64,000 nucleotides of DNA from Blastococcus sp. KM273128 (lineage in GTDB: Bacteria > Actinomycetota > Actinomycetes > Mycobacteriales > Geodermatophilaceae), in contig NZ_SSXA01000014.1 of assembly GCF_021698975.1 (NCBI RefSeq), positions 56,982 to 120,981 of the forward strand, read 5' to 3'. Below are positions 1 through 7,511 of this stretch, in pieces. Both the position numbers and the translations under genes were made by a program. The stretch's first letter is position 1. Each line of letters starts with the position of its first letter. The notes beneath the pieces were generated by a model, which was given only the letters and a program-made list of their open reading frames with translations, was not told the origin of the DNA and ran no database searches.

Positions 1-11
1 GACTGGCTCAC
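1..11 (-). CDS. Possible 5' end of a gene running off the left edge
   Basis: On the minus strand a strong ribosome-binding site (GGAGGAGA) lies 3 nt before a GTG at 11-9, followed by AGC CAG, so a protein starting M-S-Q may run leftwards out of the window. Only three codons are visible, so the product cannot be judged. Confidence 0.3.
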
Positions 12-173
12 TGTTCTCCTCCGTCGGGGCCGGGCTGCGCCGGCGTCCCGGTCAGGATGTCGGTGCCGCCGGGCGGGAGCAAGGACCGCCGCGGCAGCCG
101 GCGCGCGGTGCCGGTGGAGCCGTCCCACCGGTGCGTCGGCGGCCCGGACGGCAGGCCCGGGCCCCCTCTGACC

Positions 174-179
174 TAGTGT
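174..179 (+). promoter_or_regulatory. Probable -10 element of leuB (near-leaderless)
   Basis: TAGTGT fits the actinobacterial -10 pattern TANNNT and ends 8 nt before the leuB ATG at 188. Transcription would therefore begin at or within a base or two of the start codon. This agrees with the lack of a Shine-Dalgarno sequence there. No convincing -35 is seen. Confidence 0.5.
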
Positions 180-187
180 CCCTTCCC

Positions 188-1210
188 ATGCGCCTGGCAG
201 TGATCCCCGGAGACGGCATCGGGCCCGAGGTCGTGGCGGAGGGGCTGAAGGTCCTCCGCGCGGTCGCCCCCGACCTGGAGACGACCCCCTACGACCTGGG
301 GGCCGCGCGCTGGCAGCGCACCGGCGAGCTCCTGCCGGACACGGTGCTCGACGAGCTCCGGCAGCACGACGCCATCCTGCTCGGCGCCATCGGGGACCCC
401 GGTGTCCCGCCGGGCATCCTCGAGCGCGGGCTGCTGCTGCGGCTGCGCTTCGAGCTCGACCACCACGTCAACCTGCGCCCCGCGAAGCTGTTCGACGGCG
501 TCCGCAGCCCGCTGGCCGACGCCGGCCCGATCGACATGCTCTGCGTCCGCGAGGGGACCGAGGGGCCCTACGTGGGCAACGGCGGCGTGCTGCGCAAGGA
601 CACCCCGCAGGAGGTCGCGACCGAGGTCAGCCTCAACACCGCCTTCGGCGTGGAGCGCGTCGTCCGCTACGCGTTCGAGCGCGCCGTCGCCCGACCGCGC
701 AAGCACCTGACCCTCATCCACAAGACCAACGTGCTCACCCACGCCGGTGGGCTCTGGTCCCGGGTCGTGGAGGAGGTGTCGGTCGAGTTCCCCGAGGTCA
801 CCGTCGCCTACCAGCACGTCGACGCCGCCTCGATGTTCTTCATCACCGACCCGGGCCGCTACGACGTCATCGTGACCGACAACCTGTTCGGCGACATCGT
901 CACCGACGTCGCCGCGGCGGTGACCGGGGGCATCGGGCTGGCCGCCAGCGGCAACCTGGACGCCTCGGGCACCAACCCGAGCATGTTCGAGCCGGTGCAC
1001 GGCTCGGCCCCGGACATCGCCGGCCAGGGCGTCGCCGACCCGACCGCCACCGTGCTGTCGGTGGGCCTGCTGCTCGAGCACCTGGGCCGCAGCGAGCAGG
1101 CCCGCAAGGTCGAGGCCGCCGTCGCCTTCGACCTGTCCACGCGGGACCCGCGGGCGGCGATCCGGACGGCGGAGGTCGGCGACCGGCTCGCCGCGCTCGC
1201 CGGCGGCTGA
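188..1210 (+). CDS. leuB: 3-isopropylmalate dehydrogenase
   Basis: Oxidises and decarboxylates 3-isopropylmalate to 2-oxoisocaproate with NAD in cytoplasmic leucine synthesis. The 340-aa protein opens with [15 protein letters not shown] and carries the substrate-binding arginines in [19 protein letters not shown], the catalytic lysine region HKTNVL, and the metal/NAD segment [10 protein letters not shown] near residue 231. Length is normal for the short actinobacterial LeuB. An in-frame ATG 57 bp upstream (131) is possible, but residue 1 at 188 matches the family start and sits just after a -10 element. leuC and leuD lie 12 kb downstream, so the leucine genes are dispersed. Confidence 0.95.
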   Translation: MRLAVIPGDGIGPEVVAEGLKVLRAVAPDLETTPYDLGAARWQRTGELLPDTVLDELRQHDAILLGAIGDPGVPPGILERGLLLRLRFELDHHVNLRPAKLFDGVRSPLADAGPIDMLCVREGTEGPYVGNGGVLRKDTPQEVATEVSLNTAFGVERVVRYAFERAVARPRKHLTLIHKTNVLTHAGGLWSRVVEEVSVEFPEVTVAYQHVDAASMFFITDPGRYDVIVTDNLFGDIVTDVAAAVTGGIGLAASGNLDASGTNPSMFEPVHGSAPDIAGQGVADPTATVLSVGLLLEHLGRSEQARKVEAAVAFDLSTRDPRAAIRTAEVGDRLAALAGG

Positions 1211-1211
1211 G

Positions 1212-1602
1212 TCACCCGGGCGGCTCCGCCACCAGCAGGTCGCCGACCGGCACCGGGAGCCGCGCCCGGCCCGTCTCGCCGGGCGCAGGCCACTCCGGCC
1301 GCACCGTGCAGCCGTCGGGGGAGGACTCCACCAGCACGACCGGCTGCCAGCTCCAGTCCCGGGCGGGCCGGTCGGCCGGCAGCGTGCCGGAGGGGAGCCG
1401 TCCGGGGAGCCGCGCCCACCAGCGGCGGTCGAGGGCGGCCAGCCCGCGCGCGCAGCAGCACGACGGCGTCGTCGCGCGGCATCGCCGCGGCCAGCGGCGC
1501 GCCGGTGAGGAGCACCGGGCGGGCCAGGTCGCCCTCGGGCGCCAGCCATCCGGTGAGCTCGCCGTCCGCACGGTGCACGGCGGTCCACCCGGGTGGGATC
1601 AC
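1212..1602 (-). pseudogene. Small conserved-looking protein, broken by a frameshift
   Basis: Reading leftwards from a GTG at 1602, the frame gives MIPPGWTAVHRADGELTGWL... to about 1450 and then turns into Arg/Pro-rich nonsense. A second frame takes over near a GCGCGCGC run (about 1446-1455) and continues plausibly as ...GLAALDRRWWARLPG...VPVGDLLVAEPPG to a stop at 1212. Joining them restores one protein of about 129 residues, rich in Trp, Pro and Asp. Loss of one GC dinucleotide, or gain of one base, explains the break. It converges on leuB with 1 bp between the stops. No family is recognised. Either a young pseudogene or a sequencing error. Confidence 0.55.
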
Positions 1603-1694
1603 CGCCGGACCCTCGCACGCTGACCGGGACCGGTCACACCGTTTTCCGGCGGCGGGCTGGGGCCGGCCGGGCGGCAGTGGTTTACTCCTCCGTG

Positions 1695-1727
1695 ATGAGC
1701 ACCACCGGCCGGATCATCATCGCCTAG
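1695..1727 (+). CDS. Isoleucine-codon leader peptide of the cimA attenuator
   Basis: A 10-codon frame, MSTTGRIIIA then TAG, starts at ATG 1695 (or at the adjoining in-frame GTG 1692). Three consecutive ATC isoleucine codons (1713-1721) precede the stop. The next gene, cimA, makes the first committed precursor of isoleucine from pyruvate, so the codons fit the pathway. No Shine-Dalgarno sequence precedes it; TTTACT 8 nt upstream may be a -10, which would make it leaderless. It has no likely function beyond sensing Ile-tRNA supply. Confidence 0.7.
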   Translation: MSTTGRIIIA

Positions 1728-1782
1728 CGCGCAGTCACCTCCCCGACTGCGCGCAGACCTCCCGTACCCGGGGGGTCTTTTT
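1727..1782 (+). promoter_or_regulatory. Ribosome-mediated attenuator (hairpin plus terminator) before cimA
   Basis: Two adjoining hairpins follow the leader peptide. The first is a perfect 10-bp stem, GCGCGCAGTC (1727-1736) with GACTGCGCGC (1745-1754), loop ACCTCCCC. The second (1755-1778) has a 9-bp stem with one G-U pair, a 6-nt loop, and ends in a T-run to 1782: a classic intrinsic terminator. The loop ACCTCCC (1737-1743) could instead pair with the terminator arm GGGGGGT (1770-1776), forming an antiterminator. A ribosome stalled at the Ile codons would cover the base of hairpin 1 and favour that alternative. The structure is seen; the mechanism is inferred from known amino-acid attenuators. 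Confidence 0.75.
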
Positions 1783-1818
1783 CGTGTTCGGGCCGACACC
1801 ACCGCCCCGGGAGACCCC

Positions 1819-3414
1819 ATGACCAGCACCGACTTCCACGTCTTCGACACCACGCTGCGCGACGGCGCCCAGCGCGAGGGCATCAGCTACTCGGTCGCCG
1901 ACAAGCTCGCGGTGGCCCGGCTGCTCGACGAGATCGGGGTCGGCTACATCGAGGGCGGGTGGCCCGGGGCCCTGCCGAAGGACACCGAGTTCTTCGCCCG
2001 GGCGCGCACCGAGCTGCAGCTCAAGCACGCGCAGCTCGTGGCGTTCGGGGCGACCCGGAAGGCCGGTGTCGCCGTCGAGGACGACCTGCAGGTGCGCGCG
2101 CTGCTGGACGCCGGGACGCCGGTGGTGTGCCTGGTCGCGAAGTCCGACGTCCGGCACGTGCGCGACGCCCTGCGCACGACGCTGGAGGAGAACCTGGCGA
2201 TGGTGGCCGACACCGTCGCCTTCCTCGTGGCGCAAGGCCGCCGGGTGTTCCTCGACTGCGAGCACTTCTTCGACGGGTACGCGGCCGACCGCGACTACGG
2301 GGTGCGCGTGCTGCAGACGGCGTTCGACGCGGGGGCCGAGGTCGGCGTCCTGTGCGACACCAACGGCGGCATGCTGCCGATGGGCGTCGGCCGGGTGGTG
2401 GCCGACGTGGCGGCCCGCGTGGACGGCAAGCTCGGCATCCACTGCCAGGACGACACCGGGTGCGCCGTCGCCAACACGCTGGCCGCGGTCGAGGCCGGCG
2501 TGACCCACGTGCAGGGGACGGCGAACGGCTACGGCGAGCGGGCCGGCAACGCCGACACGTTCGCCCTGATCGCCAACCTGGTCACCAAGATGGGCGTCCC
2601 CGCGGTGCCCGCCGAGTGCCTCCCGGAGCTGCAGCGGGTCAGCCACGCCATCGCCGAGCTGGCCAACATCGCCCCCGACGACCACCAGCCCTACGTGGGC
2701 GCCTCGGCGTTCGCGCACAAGGCCGGGCTGCACGCCAGCGCGATCAAGGTCAGCCCGGAGCTCTACAACCACCTGGACCCCGCCGTCGTCGGCAACGACA
2801 TGCGCATCCTGGTGACCGAGATGGCCGGCCGGGCCTCGGTCGAGCTCAAGGGTCGGGAGCTGGGCGTGGACCTCGCCGGCCAGTCCGACGCGATCGGCCG
2901 GGTGGTCGACCAGGTGAAGGTGCTGGAGGCCGACGGCTGGTCGTTCGAGGCCGCCGACGCCTCCTTCGAGCTGCTGCTGCGCGGGCAGCTGCCGGAGGCG
3001 CCGCCGCCGCTGTTCGAGCTGGAGAGCTACCGCACCTCCGTCGAGCACTGGGGGAACGGCGTCGTCGTCAGCGAGGCGACGGTCAAGGTGCACCTCCCCA
3101 ACGACGACGGGACGGCTGAGCGGATCATCAGCACCGGCGAGGGCAACGGCCCGGTGAACGCGCTCGACAACGCGCTCCGCCAGGCGCTGGTGCACCGCTA
3201 CCCCCAGCTGGCCGAGGTCTCGCTGGCCGACTACAAGGTGCGCATCCTGGGCTGGAAGGGCGGCACCAGCGCCACCACCCGCGTGCTCATCGACACCACC
3301 GACGGGGTGGGGGAGTGGACCACGGTCGGCGTCCACGCCAACATCGTCGAGGCGTCGTGGCACGCGCTGGTCGACGCCCTCACCTACGCCGTGCTGCGCC
3401 GTCCGCAGCCGTAG
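1819..3414 (+). CDS. cimA: (R)-citramalate synthase
   Basis: Condenses acetyl-CoA with pyruvate to (R)-citramalate, the threonine-independent entry to isoleucine. The 531-aa length and the opening DFHVFDTTLRDGAQREGIS are typical of CimA rather than LeuA. Catalytic and metal motifs are visible: DTTLRDG near residue 9, GIHCQDDTGCAVAN near 207, GTANGYGERAGNAD, and AGLHASAIK near 302. A C-terminal allosteric LeuA-dimer-like domain (about 390-531) contains GWKGGTSATTRVLI. It starts at ATG 1819, 37 nt after the attenuator T-run, so expression is probably set by isoleucyl-tRNA supply. LeuB, just upstream, can serve both citramalate- and leucine-pathway substrates in other bacteria. Confidence 0.93.
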   Translation: MTSTDFHVFDTTLRDGAQREGISYSVADKLAVARLLDEIGVGYIEGGWPGALPKDTEFFARARTELQLKHAQLVAFGATRKAGVAVEDDLQVRALLDAGTPVVCLVAKSDVRHVRDALRTTLEENLAMVADTVAFLVAQGRRVFLDCEHFFDGYAADRDYGVRVLQTAFDAGAEVGVLCDTNGGMLPMGVGRVVADVAARVDGKLGIHCQDDTGCAVANTLAAVEAGVTHVQGTANGYGERAGNADTFALIANLVTKMGVPAVPAECLPELQRVSHAIAELANIAPDDHQPYVGASAFAHKAGLHASAIKVSPELYNHLDPAVVGNDMRILVTEMAGRASVELKGRELGVDLAGQSDAIGRVVDQVKVLEADGWSFEAADASFELLLRGQLPEAPPPLFELESYRTSVEHWGNGVVVSEATVKVHLPNDDGTAERIISTGEGNGPVNALDNALRQALVHRYPQLAEVSLADYKVRILGWKGGTSATTRVLIDTTDGVGEWTTVGVHANIVEASWHALVDALTYAVLRRPQP

Positions 3415-3452
3415 CGGTGCCCCAGCCGTAGCGGCGCCTCAGCCGTAGCGGG
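3406..3452. repeat. 17-bp tandem triplication at the cimA/amidotransferase junction
   Basis: CAGCCGTAGCGG recurs at 3406, 3423 and 3440 with a 17-bp period. The first copy contains the cimA stop codon, and the third contains the stop of the convergent amidotransferase gene. It looks like slippage between two converging 3' ends. Confidence 0.8.
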
Positions 3453-4161
3453 CGACGAAGTTCGCCAGCAGCCGGCCGGGCGCGGTCACCACCGCCGGGG
3501 TCAGCCGCGCGACGACCGCCTCCACCTCGCTGGGCGCGAAGTAGCCGGCGTGCTGGTAGATGCGCACCCGCGCGACGATCGATGCGACGTCGAGCTCGGG
3601 GTGGAACTGGGTGGCGTAGACGTTCTCCTTCACCTTGAACATCTGCACCGGGCAGGTCGCCGACGAGGCCAGCAGCACCGCGGTGGGTGGCAGCACGCGG
3701 CAGGCCTCCTTGTGGCCGACGAACGCGGTGAAGCGGTCGGGCACCCCGGCCAGCAGCGGGTCCACCCGGCCCTCCGGGGTCAGCCCCACCTCCACCGCGG
3801 ACACGGGCTCGCCGAACGTCCGGTCGACGACGCCGCCCTGGTGGGTGCCCAGCGTGCCGATGCCGTAGCAGGCGCCGAAGAAGGGCAGGTCCCGGTCGAC
3901 GACCTCGTCGAGCAGGCCGGCGACGTCGCGCTCGACCCGCACCTGGACGTCGGACTTCTCGGCGTCCGAGGAGTTGAACGGCCCGCCGCCGAGGAACACC
4001 CCCGCGTAGTCGTCGAGGTCGAGCGCCGGCAGCGGCCCGGCCTCCATCCGGATGCGGTGCAGCCGGTCGGCGGGCAGGGCGGTGCAGCGCAGGAACGAGG
4101 CGTGCTCCTCGTCCGCCGCCTCGTCCTCGGGGCGCGAGGAGAGCAGCAGGAACGGCTTCAC
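3439..4161 (-). CDS. GMP synthase-like class I glutamine amidotransferase
   Basis: A stand-alone class I glutaminase-type protein of 240 aa. The nucleophile elbow FFGACYGIG puts the catalytic Cys at residue 98; the catalytic His and Glu lie in FHPELD (187, 189). The family usually releases ammonia from glutamine or a gamma-glutamyl substrate, but no synthetase domain is attached and the acceptor is unknown. GTG 4161 is chosen because the family's KPFLLLSSR start follows it and the upstream stop is only 4 bp away. Probably co-transcribed with the monooxygenase-like gene upstream. Confidence 0.8.
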   Translation of the reverse strand: MKPFLLLSSRPEDEAADEEHASFLRCTALPADRLHRIRMEAGPLPALDLDDYAGVFLGGGPFNSSDAEKSDVQVRVERDVAGLLDEVVDRDLPFFGACYGIGTLGTHQGGVVDRTFGEPVSAVEVGLTPEGRVDPLLAGVPDRFTAFVGHKEACRVLPPTAVLLASSATCPVQMFKVKENVYATQFHPELDVASIVARVRIYQHAGYFAPSEVEAVVARLTPAVVTAPGRLLANFVARYG

Positions 4162-4165
4162 CCGG

Positions 4166-4492
4166 TCAGCGCGGCTGGATCTCGCCCATCGGCCCCCAGC
4201 CGGGGACCTCGGGGGCGTCGACGTAGATGATCTGCGGCTGGGCGGAGACGAGGTCGGGGGCCTGCTCGACGAACCGCTTGAAGGCGTCGGTGGCGACGTG
4301 GGCGGCACCCGCGTCGGAGTCCCGGAAGCCCTCCACACAGACGAAGGTGTTCGGCTCCTCGAGGCTCCGCGACCACTCGAAGAACAGCGAGCCCTCCTCG
4401 GCGTTCACCGCGCGGGCGTAGTCGGCGGCCAGCGCGGTCCACTCGTCGGCGCGCTCGGGACGGACGGGGAACTTCACGACGATGAGGATCAC
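4166..4492 (-). CDS. Antibiotic biosynthesis monooxygenase (ABM)-domain protein
   Basis: A 108-aa single-domain ferredoxin-like protein starting fM-ILIVVKFPVRPERADEW, with the family core EGSLFFEWSRS and a C-terminal VDAPEVPGWGPM. Relatives include quinol monooxygenases such as YgiN and small heme- or quinone-acting enzymes; the substrate is unknown. GTG 4492 gives the usual family start. A three-codon frame ATG-TCA-CGG-TGA (4500-4489) overlaps that start, with its own SD (GGAGG) 6 nt upstream. Ribosomes loaded there could reinitiate at the GTG; this is inference. First gene of a two-gene unit with the amidotransferase. Confidence 0.75.
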   Translation of the reverse strand: MILIVVKFPVRPERADEWTALAADYARAVNAEEGSLFFEWSRSLEEPNTFVCVEGFRDSDAGAAHVATDAFKRFVEQAPDLVSAQPQIIYVDAPEVPGWGPMGEIQPR

Positions 4493-4514
4493 CGTGACAT
4501 TGTCGGCCTCCGGC

Positions 4515-4651
4515 CGACACCGCGGCCAGTTGCCGTCCCCCGGTCGCGCGGCACCCTCCGGGCCTCCTCGCCGCGACAACGCGGCCAGTCGCCGTCCCCC
4601 GACCGTCGGTCGCGGGAGTCGGCAGGGGTGTCCAGCGGTAGTCGTCCCCCG
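4515..4651. repeat. Short imperfect direct repeats in an intergenic region
   Basis: Two copies of CGACAxCGCGGCCAGTyGCC followed by GTCCCCCG begin at 4515 and 4574, and a shorter relative (CCAGCGGTAGTCGTCCCCCG) begins at 4632. They fill the 217-bp gap between the monooxygenase-like gene and the VOC gene. No promoter or RNA gene is evident. They may be a dispersed extragenic repeat of this genome; only this locus is visible. Confidence 0.6.
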
Positions 4652-4716
4652 CCCACGTCGGCGGGGCAGAGAGCGACTATCCCGGGGGGAGACGTGTGCG
4701 GCCCGGCGGCCGCGGG

Positions 4717-5097
4717 TCAGACGGGATCCAGCCGGCGCCGGAGCAGGCAGAACTCGTTGCCCTCCGGGTCGGCCAGGACGTGCCAGGTCGCCTCCTCGGA
4801 CTGGCCGACGTCGGCCGGGGTCGCGCCGAGGTCGAGCAGCCGCCGCAGCTCGGCGTCCTGGTCCCGGTCGGTCGGGCTGACGTCGACGTGCAGGCGCACC
4901 TTCCCCGGCGTCGGGTCGCCGACCGGCACGAAGACCAGCGTGGGGGCGGGCCCGCCGAAGCCCGCCTCCGGGCCGATCTCGACGGCGCCGTCGTCCTCCC
5001 GCCCCAGGACCCGGTAGTCGAGCACCGCCGCCCAGAAGGCGGCGAGGGACTCGGGGTCGCGGCTGTCCACGACCAGCTCGCTGAACCGGCAGGCCAT
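4717..5097 (-). CDS. VOC (glyoxalase/bleomycin-resistance fold) family protein
   Basis: A 126-aa protein with two beta-alpha-beta-beta-beta halves: MACRFSELVVDSRDPESLAAFWAAVL at the N-terminus and ATWHVLADPEGNEFCLL at the C-terminus, the pattern of the glyoxalase_6 subgroup. The HV and EFC segments would supply metal ligands in active relatives; no substrate can be assigned. ATG 5097 lies 6 nt after TACCGT on the minus strand, a likely -10, so the transcript is probably leaderless. Divergent from the FAH-family gene. Confidence 0.8.
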   Translation of the reverse strand: MACRFSELVVDSRDPESLAAFWAAVLDYRVLGREDDGAVEIGPEAGFGGPAPTLVFVPVGDPTPGKVRLHVDVSPTDRDQDAELRRLLDLGATPADVGQSEEATWHVLADPEGNEFCLLRRRLDPV

Positions 5098-5103
5098 GGG
5101 TGC

Positions 5104-5133
5104 ACGGTAGTCAGGAAGGGGCGCGGCTAACCT
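5104..5133. promoter_or_regulatory. Compact divergent pair of leaderless promoters
   Basis: Minus strand: TACCGT (5109-5104) ends 6 nt before the VOC-protein ATG. Plus strand: TAACCT (5128-5133) ends 6 nt before the FAH-family GTG at 5140. Both fit TANNNT and place transcription starts at the start codons. Only 42 bp separate the two genes, so the -35 regions overlap. Confidence 0.5.
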
Positions 5134-5139
5134 CGGCTC

Positions 5140-5952
5140 GTGCGCATCGTCCGTTTCGCCAGTCCCCAGGGCATGTCCTTCGGCGTCCTCGACGGAGACG
5201 GCCAGGTGGCCCAGATCGAGGGCCACCCGTTCGGCCAGATCTCCTTCACCGGCGCCCGGTTCGCCCAGGCCGACATCCGGCTGCTCTCGCCGATCCTGCC
5301 GAGCAAGGTGGTGTGCGTCGGCAAGAACTACGCCGAGCACGTGAAGGAGATGGGCACCGGTGACGCGCCGGGGGAGCCGCTGCTGTTCCTGAAGCCCTCC
5401 ACGTCGGTCATCGGCCCCGGGGACGCGATCCGCATCCCGCCGGGCAGCACCAACGTGCACCACGAGGTGGAGCTCGCCGTGGTGATCGGCGCCCGCGGGG
5501 CCCGCAACGTCAGCCCCGAGCAGGCGCTGGGCAGCGTCTTCGGCTGGACCATCGCCAACGACGTCACCGAGCGGGACATGCAGAAGAGCGACGGCCAGTG
5601 GACCCGCGCCAAGGGCTTCGACTCCTTCTGCCCCCTCGGCCCCTGGATCGAGACCGACCTGGCCGGCATCGGCCTGGACGCCGCCGACCTGGAGATCACC
5701 TGCGACGTCGACGGCGAGCGCCGCCAGAGCGGGCGCACCAGCCAGCTGCTCTTCGGCGTCCCGACCCTCATCTCCTACATGTCGCAGGTGATGACCCTGC
5801 TGCCCGGCGACGTCGTGCTGACCGGCACCCCGTCGGGAGTCGGCCCGATCCGCCCCGGCCAGAGCGTGGCGTGCAGCATCCAGGGCCTGGGCACGCTGAC
5901 CAACACGGTGACGTCGGCCGACGCCGTCTCGACCGCCGGCGGCGCCCGGTGA
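5140..5952 (+). CDS. Fumarylacetoacetate hydrolase (FAH) family protein
   Basis: A 270-aa member of the FAH fold, which cleaves or decarboxylates beta-diketone or 2-oxo-acid substrates with Mg2+. Seen: [15 protein letters not shown], the metal-binding [37 protein letters not shown] and [17 protein letters not shown]. Substrate specificity (hydrolase, isomerase or oxaloacetate decarboxylase) cannot be told from sequence. Start GTG 5140 follows a -10 by 6 nt. It overlaps gltX by 4 bp (GTGA), the same pairing as Rv2993c-gltX in M. tuberculosis. Confidence 0.88.
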   Translation: MRIVRFASPQGMSFGVLDGDGQVAQIEGHPFGQISFTGARFAQADIRLLSPILPSKVVCVGKNYAEHVKEMGTGDAPGEPLLFLKPSTSVIGPGDAIRIPPGSTNVHHEVELAVVIGARGARNVSPEQALGSVFGWTIANDVTERDMQKSDGQWTRAKGFDSFCPLGPWIETDLAGIGLDAADLEITCDVDGERRQSGRTSQLLFGVPTLISYMSQVMTLLPGDVVLTGTPSGVGPIRPGQSVACSIQGLGTLTNTVTSADAVSTAGGAR

Positions 5953-7424
5953 CCGTCCGCACCCGCTTCTGCCCGTCGCCCACCGGGCTGGTCCACGTCG
6001 GGCTGATCCGCACCGCCCTGTTCAACTGGGCGCACGCCCGCCACCACGGCGGCACCTTCGTCTTCCGCATCGAGGACACCGACGCCGCCCGCGACTCCGA
6101 GGAGTCGTACCGGCACCTGCTGGACAGCCTGCGCTGGCTGGGCCTGGACTGGGACGAGGGGCCCGAGGTCGGCGGGCCGCACGGCCCGTACCGGCAGTCG
6201 GAGCGGCACGAGGTGTACCGCGAGGTGGCCGCCAAGCTGCTCGAGTCCGGGCACGCCTACGAGTCCTTCTCGACCAACGAGGAGGTCGACGCCCGGCGGC
6301 GGGCGGCGGGCGAGGACCCCAAGCTCGGCTACGACAACCACGACCGGTTCCTCACCGACGCCCAGAAGCAGGCGTTCCGCGACGAGGGTCGGTCACCGGT
6401 GCTGCGGCTGAAGATGCCCGACGAGGACCTGTCCTGGACCGACCTGGTCCGCGGCGAGGTGCGCTTCGCCGCAGGTGCGGTGCCCGACTTCGTCCTCGTG
6501 CGCGGCAACGGCGTCCCGCTCTACCCCTTCGTGAACCCGGTGGACGACGCCCTCATGGGCATCACCGACGTGCTGCGCGGCGAGGACCTGCTGCCCTCCA
6601 CCCCGCGGCAGCTGGCGCTGTACGCAGCGCTCACCGACATCGGCGTCGCCCAGGGCACCCCGCGCTTCGGGCACCTGCCGCTGGTGACCGGCGAGGGCAC
6701 CAAGAAGCTGTCCAAGCGCGACCCCACGTCCAACCTCGACGTCTACCGGGAGCGCGGCTTCCTGCCCGAAGGCCTGGTGAACTACCTGGCGCTGCTGGGC
6801 TGGTCCATCGCCGAGGACCGCGACATCTTCTCGGTGGCGGAGCTGGTGGAGGCCTTCGACGTCACGAAGGTCAACGCCAACGCCGCGCGCTTCGACCTGA
6901 AGAAGGCGGAGGCGATCAACGCCACCCACCTGCGGGCGCTGCCGGTCGAGGAGTTCACCGCCCGCGTGGTGCCGCACCTGGCCGCCGCCGGGCTGGTCTC
7001 CGAACCGCCGACCGCCGAGCAGGAGGCGGTGCTGCGCGCCATCGCGCCGCTGGCGCAGGAGCGCATGGTGGTGCTGTCGGAGGCCGTCGGGCTGCTGGGC
7101 TTCCTGTTCGTCGACGACGTGGAGATCGACCCGGCCGCCGCCCAGAAGCAGCTCGCCGGCGACGCCGCCGTGGAGGTCCTGGACGCCGCGTCCGCGGCGC
7201 TGGGGGAGCTGCCGGAGTGGACCACGGCGGCCATCGAGCAGGCGCTGAAGGAGTCGCTGGTCGAGGGGCTGGGCCGCAAGCCGCGGCAGGCGTTCGGCCC
7301 CGTCCGCGTCGCCGTCAGCGGGCGCACGGTGTCCCCGCCGCTGTACGAGTCGATGGAGCTGCTCGGCCGCGAGCGGACGCTCGCCCGGCTCGCCGCGGCC
7401 CGCACGGTGGCGTCGGCGGGATGA
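5949..7424 (+). CDS. gltX: Glutamyl-tRNA synthetase
   Basis: Charges tRNA-Glu with glutamate; in bacteria lacking GlnRS the same enzyme also mischarges tRNA-Gln. The 491-aa protein has the HIGH-type motif [10 protein letters not shown] (residues 9-18) and the KMSKS-type motif KLSKR near residue 253, followed by a C-terminal anticodon-binding helical region. The GTG start overlaps the FAH-family stop as GTGA, supporting translational coupling. tRNA-Gln and tRNA-Glu genes lie 1.3 kb downstream. Confidence 0.95.
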   Translation: MTVRTRFCPSPTGLVHVGLIRTALFNWAHARHHGGTFVFRIEDTDAARDSEESYRHLLDSLRWLGLDWDEGPEVGGPHGPYRQSERHEVYREVAAKLLESGHAYESFSTNEEVDARRRAAGEDPKLGYDNHDRFLTDAQKQAFRDEGRSPVLRLKMPDEDLSWTDLVRGEVRFAAGAVPDFVLVRGNGVPLYPFVNPVDDALMGITDVLRGEDLLPSTPRQLALYAALTDIGVAQGTPRFGHLPLVTGEGTKKLSKRDPTSNLDVYRERGFLPEGLVNYLALLGWSIAEDRDIFSVAELVEAFDVTKVNANAARFDLKKAEAINATHLRALPVEEFTARVVPHLAAAGLVSEPPTAEQEAVLRAIAPLAQERMVVLSEAVGLLGFLFVDDVEIDPAAAQKQLAGDAAVEVLDAASAALGELPEWTTAAIEQALKESLVEGLGRKPRQAFGPVRVAVSGRTVSPPLYESMELLGRERTLARLAAARTVASAG

Positions 7425-7511
7425 GCTCGCCGGCGGCCGGCGGGGGGGCCGGTCGACGAGCCCTACGCCGGGCCGCCGCCCACGCTGCGGCCGGCGCCGG
7501 GGCGCTTCCCG

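Noticed and set aside
4671..4690. Hairpin between GTAGTCGTCCCCCG (about 4638) and GCGACTATCCCGGGGG
   Set aside because: The sub-motifs are in the wrong relative order for a continuous stem; only six bases pair.
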